From Elysia chlorotica (taxonomy: Eukaryota > Mollusca > Gastropoda > Plakobranchidae), in the NCBI GenBank assembly GCA_003991915.1, contig RQTK01000314.1, positions 339,175-403,174 on the forward strand: DNA of 64,000 bases. Reading direction: 5' to 3'. A program made the position numbers and the translations under genes. Under the pieces are notes generated by a model. The model did no database searches. It worked only from the letters and a program-made list of their open reading frames with translations, and was not told the DNA's origin. Positions 33,912 to 46,808 of this stretch are shown piece after piece. How positions within the stretch are numbered: the first letter of the stretch is position 1; each line of letters opens with the position of its first letter.

Positions 33912-35924
33912 AGGGCTGCAAGATGGGTGCCCCCATTAGGGCTGCCAACCGCGCCCCTATTGTTAAGCCGTCGATGTTATAAAACTGTATTGAGCTGTTG
34001 TGTAGGAGTTCGTTGATCCGGGTGACTCTCGCAAGAAATTTTTATTATTCATGATTTACTCAAAGCGCCTAGAAAGCATTGAAATAATCGACATTGTGAT
34101 CTTTGCATTATAAGTTCCATGCTCTAATTCACTGTAACAATGGCGGTTTTACTATTCGCCTGCTATAAAAACGTAAACAGTACTTATCACCAAACTACAG
34201 TCAAAAGCTGCTTATTTTAAATATTTTTATGACGTAAAACAGTACGTAAAGTCTTTAAGAGAGCATTAGTGTTTATTATTGTTTCATTTCGTTTCAATTG
34301 AATATCCTTAACGTTACAGTTTGATGTCGACATGAAAGGGATTTGAATAATTATCTTTTACTAGCAACCAACGAGTAAATCTTTGAACAAAATAGCTGGA
34401 AAATGTGCGTATGGGGTAAATTACGGGTGCAGAGGTACTAACAAACAAAAAATAAGTAGATCATTATATGACAGAGATCTAAATATAGTGCATGCAACCT
34501 GTTGGGGTTATCGACTTCTGTATCATGTGGAATGCCCGTCAGCCCATGTAGCTTGGCGACTAGATGACCACCTGTAGAGCTGTCTAGGCCCTAACCTGTA
34601 ACTTGGTACTAGTAGTAGTGTAAGTATAGGGAGCGACTATACCAACTCATACATCCATCCCAGTCAGACACAGACAATATATAGAGTAGTGTTTCGTTCC
34701 TCGAGGTACACAGGATGTCGCACGACGGATAACAGCTTCCGTTGACGGACCGACAATCTGTGTTTGCGACGGGGAGGCAAAACTTGATCTGTGATAGTCT
34801 GTGTTGGGCGCACGCCATTATTTTCCGGCTCTCGATTCAAAACTTTAAAAACACTTTACTCTAGAATGCCTTTGCATGTATTATGTATAGACTCAAGTAG
34901 TATATTTAGTCTCAGATAGTAATAAAATAAGGTCGCAATAAAAATGATTTATGAAATAAGCTTAGATTTTGAAATATTTTTAAATTTAGCTATGAGCATA
35001 ACCACTGGGCACACTTATCTAGATAGCTGGTCAAGCCAGAATCTAGGTTCGCGTGTATGTGCGAAGAGCGATTCGCCGCTGACCGTCGACCTATAACATG
35101 GTATCAGTACTATCATGTGCTTCGGCCGGCATCTGTGTTGCTTGGGTTGTTGCCACGTACTTTGTCATCTGAGAATGACGACCAACGCTTGGTCTAGTTT
35201 GGTGTAGCTAGGGCACTCGGGTGGACAGGGACACTACCAGTCGTCCTACTGGCATAGAAGCTGATGGGTGTAAGGATTCAAGGAAAGCGGAAGCGGTAAA
35301 GAAAAAATAAAGCTAAGTCTACGGGAGAAAATACAATCACGCAGTAATGGAACGCATACTCGAATTAATTGGAATTGGATAATAACCAGTCACAAAGCGG
35401 GAAAGATAAAAAATATGGGAAGTTTACTGATCAACAGCTGTGGCATCGGAAACGTTGAAATTCAGACACAGTCAGTCTAAATTTTGAAACATCCACCTTA
35501 AAACCAGCCCCAAAACAAGCGGTAGATATTGTGAGTGTTGAAAATCGGTACATGAAGTTGTATGCAGTCCCGCTTATACTTGTAGAGTAGAACTAGGTTA
35601 ATAAAAAAAAGTTATATATTAGATAAAGGGCAAACGTGACCGCGACAGGCAAAGAATGATACAAAAAGAAAGTCTGAGAAAATGATTTAACGGAGATTAA
35701 ACTGTGCAGACTTCATATACTGTGCCCACAACAGAGAAGTATGGGGGAGCTTGACCGTCGATGTCTGTTCCAGACCTGGCACTGAGAAAGGAACTGCTTG
35801 GTGCAACCAACTTCAAGTTCAACATAGTTCGCAAAATCTCCGACATAATGAAAGTATTTTTGTAAATGTAAGCCAAAAATGGAAATGGGTACGATGGGCT
35901 AGTTCCGCGTGAGGTTTGCAAAGG

Positions 35925-36465
35925 ATCTCTATCTATCTATCGCTGTGCCGTCCCGTCTCCGAGGTGGGCTGTCATTCGGCGCCATCTTTCACGGTCCAAG
36001 GCTGCTTCACAGGCTACACTCAGTCGTAACTGGGATGTCTCCTGTATGTTGGCAAGCCACGACTGCCTCTTCCTTCCTCTACCACGCTTCCCTTCAACCT
36101 TGCCTTCCACAACTCTTTTCTGGATGCTCCAGTGTCTTCTTATATGGCCAGTATTGCCAGTTTTCTTTTTTGGATTAATTGCAACAGTTCTAGTTTCTGC
36201 ATGCCAACTTTATCCAAGACCTCCTTATTTGTCACCTTATCTTTCCAAGAAATTCTGTTCATTCTCCTATACATCCACATTTCCAAGGCATCTATTCTCT
36301 TCTCTATAGACTTATTTAATGTCCATGTTTCACTTGCATATAAGAACGGTGACCACACAAAACATTTCATTGTTCTCAGTCTGGTTGGCAAACTCACTCT
36401 TTTGTTGGTCAGTATTTGTGAGTATTTTGAGAAGGCATTTTTGGCGATGGTGATGCGTCTTGACT
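35925..36465 (-). mobile_element. LINE tail, inverted sister of 33161-33582
   Basis: The plus strand begins with the complement of the (GATA)n tail (ctctatctatctatcgctgt) and continues with the reverse complement of the same coding end. On the minus strand it reads further upstream than the first copy (RRITIAKNAFSKYS, RVSLPTRLRTMKCFVWSPF) before YASETWTLNKS. It has frame breaks. The two copies face each other tail to tail over about 2.3 kb. Confidence 0.85.
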
Positions 36466-36499
36466 AAGGCTGACCAAAAAGTAGCAGTTGCCTTCATAC

Positions 36500-37700
36500 A
36501 ATTCCTTGTCGTTTGTTCTCTCTCTGTCTCTCTCTCTTCTTTTTCTGTCTTTTTTGCGAACTCCCTTATCTCCCATTCTCTCTCTCTTCTTTTTCTCTAT
36601 TTTTAGCGACCTCCCTTCCCTTCGTCCTCCATCCTCTGTCTCTCTCTGTCTTCTTTTTTCTCTCTCCTACCTCTCTCTCTCCCATCACCTTCACAGGTGC
36701 GGTGGTCTAAGAGTACACAACCTCCAATCGGATGGTTGCCAAATCGAATTCTTTTCCCTTAAGCAGTCTTTTTCAAAAACCACTAGGAGCTGTGCACACT
36801 GTGTGGTGGGACTAGGGCGAAGGGCCATCTGGTGTTAAATCAAAGACATTTCTTCCGCCATGATTTTTTTCACGTGAACTCCCGGCACCTATAAATCTAG
36901 CTGCTTGAAAATAAAAAAAAGTTTGACATTGGGTTGTGAACTGTACAGCTGTCTGCTCTAGCCTTAGAATTATGGGTGGGCATGATCGTTTAGTTACGAG
37001 ACATTGGGCATCTGATCAGTGAAGAGTAGGCGGGACTTGAACAATTACGCAAGGTGCCTCAGTGTAATTCGTTGTTCAATCTTTATTCTCTCTCACACGT
37101 TCAACGCATGCCAACCATTTCCTTGGTTGATTTTCAGCAGACCCTATCTGTATATAAGCGTTCTTTACAAACCATTGCATTGTGTAACTTACAGTTACAA
37201 CCACAGGCACACACACGTCTACTTTTAATAATACACCAGAAAAGTCTATATCTTTAAAAATGCCACATCGAGGAAATTCGCTTGGAAACAAAAAAAAAGG
37301 TTTTAAAAAATTTACGCGAGAATGAGACCCAGCAAAAGGGTTACTTTCCATTTACTCAGTAACACCCCTTTTAAAAAAAACAAACAAACAAAACGTAAGA
37401 ACCTGTCTGCTGTAGAACCCACTTTTTGTGCCTCCCGAGGGGCGGGTTCTTAGGCGGAGACCACTGTTAATAATGTAGATTTATGCAAATTAATTTCTGC
37501 TGTCAATCAGTAGATGACATTGAATAAATAGACTGATAATGAACAAATAAAAGAAATGATATTTTTAGTAGTGTCCACCAAACTTAAGTCAAAGTATGGA
37601 TTATTATCTTATATTAAGGCAAATTTTATTATAGATTGTTGAGAACTTTTCTTTTTTTTTTTTACAATTACTGTATAAAAACTTCATAAACATGTTTGTA
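36500..37700. other. Pyrimidine-rich and AT-rich stretch, nothing recognised
   Basis: C/T-rich low-complexity sequence covers 36510-36690. Below it there is only anonymous sequence. The first coding exon of NAA40 (the basic N-terminus) should be in or left of this region, but I could not identify it. Confidence 0.4.
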
Positions 37701-37720
37701 ATGTTTATTATTATGGCAAA

Positions 37721-37925
37721 AGATCATTCTCTTTTGATGGGCCACATTTATGGAATAGTTTGTCTGTCAAGATTAAAAAAGGCCACATCATTTCAGAGTC
37801 CTTTAAATTTATACTCGATTTCCTGATGTTATTAGTGCCTGGAGTGAATGCTTTCCAATGTTTTAGAGCAAATATTAAATATGAATCTGGCTGTACTGTG
37901 TATGAGTGATTAAGTTATCTGTGTG
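37721..37925 (+). mobile_element. LINE 3' end fragment
   Basis: It reads RSFSFDGPHLWNSLSVKIKK, then ESFKFILDFLML and a stop. This is the FxxxGPxLWNSLP...F motif found at the C-terminus of CR1/Jockey-type reverse transcriptases. It sits about 100 bp upstream of the first NAA40 exon found. Confidence 0.75.
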
Positions 37926-38023
37926 AATGGGCCTTTACCCATCATGTATTTTTATATTGTAAAGTCTTCTGAGCTTTTTTTTTTCTGGAACTTATTAACT
38001 TATTATTCAATATGTTCTCTCAG

Positions 38024-41000
38024 GAATCTGCAAAGTTGGCTGCTTGTTTCACCAAGATTGAAGCTGCTAATCAGGTAATGAAAATGGTTTTAATTTTTCC
38101 TGAATATCACAAGACGAAATAGGAAAGAAAGCTTACCAAAGCGTTGGCTGTGAACTTACCCCTTTCAAAGACATTTATGTTTTACAAATAATGAATAAAG
38201 CAAAATGTGTAACATTAGACATGAACCACCCTCTTCATAGTGATATGAAACATGGCAAAGAAGTAACAGATTGATGTAAAAGGATCAGAATAGGCAAATA
38301 TAAAAACTTGTTTGTATCAGCCTCCATCAGATTGTTACAAACTTGATATACTTAGAGGATTTCGGTTTGTAGGGGTATGTGTATTCTTGTAAATGCTTTA
38401 AGTTGTATGTGTTTCTAAATACAGTCGAACCTGCCCTGGTAGACACTTTTCATTGACCTTCACATTTCTAACACAACCGCGTGCAACCTATAATGGGATC
38501 AAAAACTGTCCACGGCGACCAAAACTAGGCATTAGAGAGAGGGCGGGATGAGTGAAATGGTCGACAATGTGTTTCTAGTGTACAGTTACTTTGCGAGAGA
38601 GGGGGGGGGGGGGAGAATGACCCGGTGGAAGAAAGACATATGAGGTGAGAGTAAAAGTCAGGATAGGGAACACAAAACAAGAAAGTGAGAGAAGGGAAAA
38701 GAGAGAGAAAGAGCTAGAGAGAATGGGTGGGGACGAGTGGGAGGGGGGGGGGGTAAGACTGACGGGGAGATGAAACTTTGCAAGTGTCTGGACGTTTTGA
38801 CATTGGGTCATCTTTATTGATTTTTCGCACCCAACACCAGACACACCCTTTGATCTAAGCAAGCTAGGCTAAAGCTAAGGAACATAATTTTCAATGGCAG
38901 AATATGAGAAGTGAAATCTGCTTCTTACAAATGTCTTTGATAGATCTGCGAACGGAAACTGGGAAAGTTCAAGCCCATGTGGTCATTAATCTTTTGGCAA
39001 ATAATACTAAGTCAAACAATTTTCTCAATCTAGAAACGAACTTCCATGCCCTTGTACGGTGGATCTTTATCCAGGAGCTTCCCTATAAAAACGACAGTGA
39101 ATTTGTCCACAAGTCACATTCAAACTTTGAATTACAATAGTGACGTAGAAAAAAAAGATGCTCTTTGCATTAATGATGACATAAAGCAATAAACCAAATG
39201 CATTAACACTGCAACAAAGAATGGATATCTTCAAAATGTCAGAGGCAGGAGAGTCCCAATGAGAGATAGCTGTCCATTTTGGAGTCGGGGAAACTCAAAT
39301 TCAACAGATAATCAAGAGAAAGGCAAAAGTCTCAGCAGAATTTGAGGCTGGTGCTCCGATGAGTTAAAGGGAAGTCAGGCGGGAAAGTTTTAGTAGGTAC
39401 ACACGTGGCAGTAGGAAAAATGATGCAATTACATGTATATATCCTTAGTGTGTCTTTTATTGCCAATGGCGACCACTTTTAGCTACGATCTTCAGTGGTT
39501 GTCACAGGCAGGTTCGACTAATAATTATGTGTGTCTGGCAGTGTATAATTTCAACAATGTTACACGTGAATGTAAAGTGCTTATGTTATGATTATTATTT
39601 TTATTTATTTTTATCTCAAATGTGTATAAAACTGATGTTGTGATATTGAATAAAATGTATTGTACGACCAAGAAAAAGGTCCCCATGGGATGAAAAAGGC
39701 CTATCTTATCCTGAAGGGACCAATGTATGTTCAACATTATTGGATAAGACACAATTTTAAATCAAATTTGATATGTTATTTTCATATCATACATGAAATG
39801 TAAATGTCAATTTCAATTTAAAATTCCAAATACAAGTCTGTTTCGATTTGGTAAAAGTTGAAACTATTTGGAAATCTGTCATTATTAATTGTTCTTTTTA
39901 ATTAGAACTCTTTTTAAACCAAAACGTTACAATCTTTTTTTTTTTTAATCTTGTGTGTGTGTGTGTTTTAATTCTTGCTTATAGATGATGGTAAAGTCTC
40001 AATCTTCATATTTTACGAGGGCAGGCTGATAGGGCGGTTTTTGAATAACTTTTTTATTTGAAGGACTACAGAAGCAAGTTACACATCAAATGAAAGCTTA
40101 GAGTCTCCCCTATCTGATTAACTATCATTGTTCAACATAGTCACCATCGCGTTCAATACAGAGGCGCCAGCGTTGTACAAGTTTTCGCATTCCGTCGGTG
40201 AAGAATTCTGGTGTCTGGGATCGGCACCAAGAGCGAACATCCGCCTCAACTTCTGCATCGGTAGTGATTTCCTTTCCTTTGAGATGTTTCTTCAGCAAAG
40301 GAAATAAGAAAAAGTCATTCCTATTTTCAGAAAATATGAGCGAAATGGGTGAGGATTATTTTCAATATTTGTATATGAAAGAGAGAGAAAAAAAAAGCAG
40401 TAATTTGATAAACATAGTTGTAAGACAGATTGCATGTGCAGTCATGAGAGCACTAGGTTGGCAGCTTTGTCTATTTCACTACACAGTACACTGTGCATTT
40501 AAAATAAACAAAAATCGTTTTATCCTTGTGAGAATATTTTTCATTCTATCGAAAATGCCTTACTTTGTAAAAAAAAAAAATATATATATAAAGAAGTATG
40601 TTCCTGGCAGACCATCAGATTGATATTCTTTCAAGTCAAATTGAACTATAGTCTTTTTTTTTTTCTTCTTTCCTTTTTCTGCAGGTTAACTATTGATTTT
40701 GAGACAAAACGAGTTGGTAGTTTGGATGAAAAGACAGTTCAATGGGCCTTTGACTTGGTGAAAACAAACATGAAATCACTGTAAGTATAGGATAAAGTTC
40801 ATCTGATCACGTTGCGCATTAATATACATACATGGGTGCAAGTTCGCCGGCATGCCGGCCAATCCCGAGCGTTCGACGGATGCTGCCGGCCAATCCCGAT
40901 CCCGCCGGTCGGCCGGCAGATAGGAAAAAAAAATTTAATTTCGAAAAAAATCGTCCATTCGGACGATTTTAACTGAGAATAATAATCAAACGCGTTTCCG

Positions 41001-42513
41001 GTTTTGCGGTCTTATCGAATAAAAGGTAGAATAATCGACATACCGATATATTAATAACGTTTTGCTTACTATTTACTTGTTGTTGTATATATCGATACTT
41101 AAGTGAAAAAGAGATATGACCATTGACTCATTCACTCTGAACAATGAATGAAACATAGGATTCCCAGTTTCCCACCGTTCGCAGCGCATAGTTCGTAGCT
41201 AGCATTCTCACATGCCGTGGGTGCAAGTTCGCCGGCTGTGGCTGGGCCGGCTGATCAGAGGCGTCAGATGGATACTGTCGACCAATCTCGATGCCGTACT
41301 CCGCCGGCATTTAAGCAAAAGAAAGGAAACAAACAAACGAGGGGAATGAAGTTCCAATTACTCAACGTTCATTTCCAGTTTAGCGGTCTACTTCGGGTCA
41401 AATGTACAAAAATCGGTAGATGATCAAAGTAGAGCTGCCAACCTGTGCGCTTTGGCATAATTTTGTACGCCTTTCCAGACAAGCCGCGCACTAAATATAA
41501 TAATTTGATCTACGGATACGGTGTTTCTGTTAATCACGCAACCGAAACCATAGAAGGATAAACAAAGTTTCGTGCGCGCGAGAAAATTAGACCCATTGTA
41601 CCTCAATTAAACATTATATCGTATGCGATGTTTCCTTGTGATTTATACTTGTCGTTGCGTTATCGAGATTGGTTCAGTCAACAATATCAATGATATTGAT
41701 CGACCACAATGCGTTGTTTTATCGTTTATTATATGTCCAAAACTCAAAATAATAGTACCCATCCCTGAATCTTCATATCCTCGACTATCGCAATTTTCAC
41801 CAAGTACATATAGTGCTTCTGATTGCCTTTGATCTTAGTCTACTTTTTGTTGACCATGGAATAGATCTTTCTGCTATCATATGTTCCTATCTGCGTTTAC
41901 AATTACAAACAAGGGGCGTAGATCTAGTTTATCGTTTATTCGTCCGAAGGTCGATTTATCCATCTTAGCGCCCAACCCTCAACCCTCGTTAGTTTTTCGT
42001 GAATCCCGTGCACGAATCTACTTTTACAAACAAAGGCTCTAAATTAGATCTAATTTGTCGTTTATTTGTCCGAACTATGTCGATCTCCCAATCTTTCCAT
42101 TCAGCCCTCGGCTCCTGTCATTTTCAACTAATGAAACTTATTGTTCTTATATGTGCTTGACATTGTCCACTATGACATGGATCATGTGCTCTACGACTCT
42201 AGTGTTCTTTTAGGGGTCTACATGCCTTAAGTTATGTAGATCTAATTCATACCAGAAATTTGGTTCTAGTAGATTATACTATACTATACTTTTAGCATTA
42301 TACGAACAACCGGCATAGTTCAGATGACTTTGAGTACACTTCATCTTGGATAAGTTTTAGGTTTTTACGAGTGATTTCGTCTACGCTATCTAAATAATTA
42401 TGTTATACATCTTGTCCAGACACGTTGAATTAAGTTTTAGTTTTAGTATTAAATGTTACACGAGCGTCGATGCTACTATTGTTACCTCTAAATCTGCTGC
42501 CGCTATAACCGCG

Positions 42514-42569
<56 letters not shown>

Positions 42570-42684
42570 CACCACTACGACGACGACGACTACTGCTACG
42601 ATTACTACTCCCACCACCACCAACACCACCACTACTATGACGACGACTACTACTACTACTACTGCTACTACTACTACTACTACC

Positions 42685-42725
<41 letters not shown>

Positions 42726-45700
42726 AACTACTACTACTACTACTACCACTACTGCTTCTAAGAAATTATTTATTGATTGTACATTCAAAACTAGTTTATA
42801 GATGACCATACTGCAGGCTAAGACAGAGTAAACTAATAAATGAATTTTTTTTTCTAGTGGTGCTTATCCATACAATAGAAAGCGTTTATTTCATGCATTG
42901 TTTACCTGATTTGGTTATTGATATACCACATGACAAGGAAAAGTAGAGTCCGAAGAATGGTTTTAAAAAGTAAGGTATTTATGAGCAAAATCTTAGTTTC
43001 AATGTCTGCAGTGCGGTGGTGGAAAACCTTGTTACGGGTACATCTGCAGACCAATGTTGAGTTCAGACCTCTGCTTGCAGGCCAAACTGACTCAGCCTGC
43101 TTGCACCCATGCATTAATGAGAAATTGTTTGATTATATTCCTTTAAACAATTTTTTTTTTTTTCAGTTATGAGACAAGTGAATGGGGATGGAAAGACAGA
43201 GAAAAGTTCGAAGAAATGACAGAGTTCAAGGCCTGGTACCTTATAGCTCGAGATCAAGATGGCAAACCGGTTGCCTTTTCCCATTTTCGATTTGATGTAG
43301 AAATTGATATGGAAGTTCTGTACTGGTAAGCACTGTTTATTGGAGTCCCACATTCACAAAGGCGTAATAATATTAATAATGAAAAATGAAATTGAAACAG
43401 CATCATGAGTTTCATAGATTTACTTCAGTATTTGACCTTGTATTTAAGTTCAGGATAGATGTTTCTGATATCAAACTATGAACATTTACTTTCTGAACTG
43501 ATTTTTTTAAAGGGCTTTGCATGTAATTTTGGCAAATCTATCCTTTGAATTTGATATTTACAAGACATTCTTTTGCTTATCATTTTGCTTTAATATACTA
43601 CTGGCATTAACCTGGTACGCCATTGTATCGGTTCGTGAAAAGTTCAGTTTAAAAAAAAGATTCAGTTGGCATCACTGCTTTTCGTTGTTTATTACATTTG
43701 CATAATACTGTTTTATCTGTGTTGGCACTGCAGTTGACTTTATCCGGGTTACCGGTTTTAACCTCTAGTTTGTTATCGGCATCATGATTTTTTTCGAACG
43801 ATACCGATCTGTATGTCTTCACCCAGCCCACTTCTATTCTGACAAATTAATTCCTGCTAGGGTGTGTTTGATCTGACTCAAATATTTTATCTTAAATAAG
43901 AGAATTAGCATGCGCCTTCACCTAGTACCTTTTTTTTTTTTTTAATTAAAAAAAATCGAGATCTGGATCTATCTATCTAAAGCTAGATCTAACCGAGATG
44001 TAGCTACATTGTTTCGGACAGTCATCACATTCTGTATCTAATGTAATTATTCTGTATATGTAAAGGTGTATTGAAAAAGATCAATAAAACTAGGGCTGGG
44101 ACTTGTCTGTGGGTGCACAATTTTCTGTTGATTCTTTTATGTTAGTTTAGCAACAGTATTCATAGGTGCAAAATTTGCTAATGTAATCTGGAGGCCAGGA
44201 TTTGCATATCTGGCTGCTCATCCTCTTAGTCCGGATTGGATCAGGACAATATAGCCTTGCGTCAGCGCGTGTGTCACATAGCATTGCCGCAAGAAGTCCA
44301 CAAAAAAACAGATGGATTACTTAAAGTTTTATGACTTTTTGTTGCAATGTCCAGCATCTCTTGAGGCTTATGTTGTTATGAACTGATTTCAAGTTAAAAT
44401 GTTGGGAATGCGGACAATAAATGGTAGTTTTATTTGAAAGAAGTCTCCTTTTTGTGCGTTTTTTTTTTAATTTTATCATCAGTGCAATTTTTAGGAAAGA
44501 AAGATTTACATGTATACCTATCCCTTCTCATCTTCCCCCTGCTTGTCTTCCTACTCCTCTTCTTGCTACTGTTCCTACTGCTTATCTTCATCTTCATGCT
44601 CCTGCTGCACCTCCTCCTTTCATTCTCTTGTTCCAACTCTTCCTCGTCTCGTCCAGCTACACCTCCTCCTACTCTTTCTCTCCTCCTTCTTCTCTTGCAC
44701 ATCAATATTACGCTACTTCATTTCATTTCATTTCTCTTCCTTTTATTTTATTCTTCTTTTTCCTCTTTTTCCTTTTCTTCGAATGATAGGAAGGATGTCA
44801 AGGGTGGTAGAAACAATCCTTGTCAGTTGCGATAAACCTTGCGGGACGTAAAAAAAAAAAGTTTTACCCATACAGAGAAACAAAAAGATAGAAATATACA
44901 TAGATAAAAATATAGATAAATAGGCAGATAAGTAAATTGATTAATAGATAGATACACTTATTACAAAACTACTTTCCGACATTTGCTATACATTTTTAAA
45001 ATCTGCTTTTAGTCACTCGGTGAAAAACACCAAGGAGTGTCTTACTGTTAAAAAAAAACAGTGTCGGTGATCTTGCTTTTTTTTTCTCTTTATAATAAGT
45101 TTTCAAGTGATTTTCACCCACGAATGGCTTATAGTAATAAAGAAAATCTTCCTATGTTCTTTATTGCAGTTATGAAATACAGCTAACACCAGAAGTTCGC
45201 AAGAAAGGTTTAGGAAAATTCATGATGCAAATTCTGGAGCTGATGGCTAACAAGTGAGCTCAACAATTATAAAATCCCTTGGTTTTCTTGTTTTGTTTTG
45301 GGTTTTTTTGTTTTGTTTTGCTTTTTTAATTTGAAAATATTCCATATATTTTTCGGAGTTGCAAGTTTGAGTTTTATGCCTCTTTTTAAGTTAAACTGTT
45401 TAAAAAAAATATGTCTTTATGTCTGTTGTTTTTGCCCTCCTTTATTGTTTTTCTCTCAGCTTATTTGTAGATAACTATAGTCAAGGATATTTATAATACC
45501 TAATATCTCTGTTGTATTTTGGATATTTAGATTTTTGTACTCTTTTGCTTTTGACATTGCTTTGTTTAAATTAAACCTTGAGATTATTTTTTTTTTCCAT
45601 TGCAGATATGAAATGAAGAGTGTCATGTTGACAGTATTCAAGCACAACAATGTAGCCCATGAGTTTTTCAAGAAAAAATTAAAGTAGGTTTTTTGTGTGT

Positions 45701-46808
45701 TTTTTTTTTAACAGTAGTACTTTGTTCCCAATAATCTGCCCTTTTTTAGACAAGGTGGCTTCTCATACAGTTTATAATGAGTGCCAATGGATCAGCCCTC
45801 TCTTGGGGGGTCTGTGTAGCCCTGGGGTAGAACACTGGCTTCTGACCCAGGAGGTCTGTGGTTCAAGCTCTGGCAATTTCGCCCCCTACTGGTTGGGTCA
45901 GACTCAGGTGTCAGCATGGGTGGGAGAAAAAAAAATTAAAAAGCCTGCAGAACAAGTGAATTTTGGTAAATTTACTGGAAAAGCCTACAACCCATGACAT
46001 TTTTTTACTATGTACATCATACCATTTTAGGCCTGTTTTTTATACAGATTCAGTAAAACAACAATAAAGAGAACATCGGAAATCCTAATTTAGTAGTGCT
46101 CTATGGCGCTTAACATTAATAAAAACACTCACATACTATCTGAACACACACACACACACACATTCTATCTATGAATCCCAGAGATACCACAACATCGTTC
46201 TAAGTATATGCTTTTCTAAACAATCATGGAAAGTGTTTTTAATTTTATGAGGATTTGAAACTTGACATACTTTTTCTCTTTAAAAAAGGCCACTTTTACT
46301 GACAAAACCATGTATCAAAAGTATTATTAATGTGAATATAGGCTATGTATATATAAATCAAGGCCTAGGGGGTGGGAAACCCATTTAAGTCGTACTGATA
46401 TTGTATTTTAATATAATCTTATATGCCTCTTATATGTCAGATGTTTGTTAGATTGACCATTCAATACATTTTTTAACTTTTCATACAAATTAAGTTCTTA
46501 ATTGATGCTACATCACTCTGGTAACTCTTCAGTTTTAATGCATACAATTTGCCTTGATATAGAAAATTTAGTTTTGTATGAAATGCGTGTTATGCCTTAA
46601 TGATTGGGAAGCTTTGAGAGTCATAAGTTCTGAATATTTAAATTTCTTTTGCAGATACTGTGTCGATGAAATTTCACCAGAGCAAGGGATATATGATGAG
46701 GAGGATGTTTCATATGAGATTCTGAGCAAACTTACAAAGGCTGGCAGAGAATGGGTAGCCAATGAAACTAGAGAGCATGCTTGTTGTTCTAAAGCATGCT
46801 GTGGATGA
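38024..46808 (+). CDS. NAA40: NAA40 (NatD), histone H4/H2A N-alpha-acetyltransferase, lacking the first exon(s)
   Basis: NAA40 acetylates the N-terminal Ser of histones H4 and H2A in nucleus and cytoplasm. Exons: 38024-38074 ([14 protein letters not shown]), candidate microexon 40331-40348 (KYERNG), 40685-40780 ([20 protein letters not shown]), 43167-43325 ([20 protein letters not shown] ... [10 protein letters not shown]), 45170-45253 ([20 protein letters not shown]), 45606-45683 ([15 protein letters not shown]) and 46655-46808 ([10 protein letters not shown] ... [10 protein letters not shown]). Every block aligns in order with human NAA40. The GNAT acetyl-CoA loop is [22 protein letters not shown] and YE, which line the NatD active site, are intact. 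The protein ends in a Cys-rich tail (ACCSKACCG), as in vertebrates. The basic N-terminus and a short segment like human DPLEAFPVF were not found. Confidence 0.93.
38422..39520 (+). mobile_element. Tigger/pogo-like DNA transposon relic in a NAA40 intron
   Basis: Terminal inverted repeats: cagtcgaacctgcc at 38422-38435 and ggcaggttcgact at 39507-39519. A TA precedes the left end; the right TA is ambiguous. Near the 3' side, at about 39215-39420 on the plus strand, reads [20 protein letters not shown], then [12 protein letters not shown], the CENP-B/pogo-type helix-turn-helix, with stops in frame before and after. The DDE core is not recognisable. It looks like an internally deleted, decayed copy of about 1.1 kb. 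Confidence 0.75.
40012..40317 (-). mobile_element. Mariner transposase C-terminal fragment
   Basis: The minus strand reads [16 protein letters not shown], then [39 protein letters not shown] and a stop at 40125-40127. This is the end of a mariner transposase, from the DxxLFPxLKxHL block onward. It is followed by about 65 bp of untranslated sequence and a terminal repeat like ttacgagggcaggctgatag. The 5' part is missing. The fragment stops within about 15 bp of the NAA40 microexon. Confidence 0.8.
40331..40348 (+). CDS. NAA40: Candidate 18-bp NAA40 microexon
   Basis: A pyrimidine-rich acceptor (tcattcctattttcag) precedes aaaatatgagcgaaatgg and a donor gtgagg. Reading A|AAA TAT GAG CGA AAT GG gives K-K-Y-E-R-N-G when the first codon is completed upstream, matching human FKKYDRNG. 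The exit phase fits the next exon (GG|G TTA ACT, like human GLNVSIE). It needs an upstream exon ending in phase 2, which was not found. It is too short to prove by similarity. Confidence 0.6.
40830..41330. repeat. CCGGC-rich dispersed repeat, two copies
   Basis: catgggtgcaagttcgccgg at 40830 and cgtgggtgcaagttcgccgg at 41217 head two related GC-rich stretches full of ccggc within AT-rich intron. A related text in reverse orientation lies at 62748-62822 (gatgccggcaagcgatc, ataggccggcatgcct). This suggests a mobile family with CCGGC-rich ends. It is unclassified. Confidence 0.55.
42505..42760. repeat. (ACT)n-type trinucleotide repeat in a NAA40 intron
   Basis: About 80 triplets, mostly ACT with ACC and ACG variants. 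Poly-Thr and poly-Val frames over it are artefacts. Confidence 0.93.
43330..45160. other. NAA40 intron, no recognised element
   Basis: AT-rich sequence with a T/C-rich tract at 44520-44780. Nothing else was recognised. Confidence 0.4.
45812..45918 (+). mobile_element. 3'-truncated SINE in the last NAA40 intron
   Basis: A head of the ggggtagaac type (gtagccctggggtagaacac, B box gtggttcaagctctgg) with the first part of the body (cctactggttgggtcag). The rest is lost. Confidence 0.8.

Noticed and set aside
34609-34818. Minus-strand 69-codon frame starting MACAQHRLSQIKFC
   Set aside because: No recognisable domain or partner exons, and an ordinary length for chance.
35274-35315. ATGGGT|gtaagg as the NAA40 first exon
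   Set aside because: NAA40 starts with MG and this has a good donor, but a six-base coding piece with no following basic exon cannot be supported.
42400-42809. Poly-Thr and poly-Val frames
   Set aside because: Trinucleotide repeat artefact inside a NAA40 intron. The same holds for the frames at 52950-53455 and for the His-rich frame at 49771-50118.
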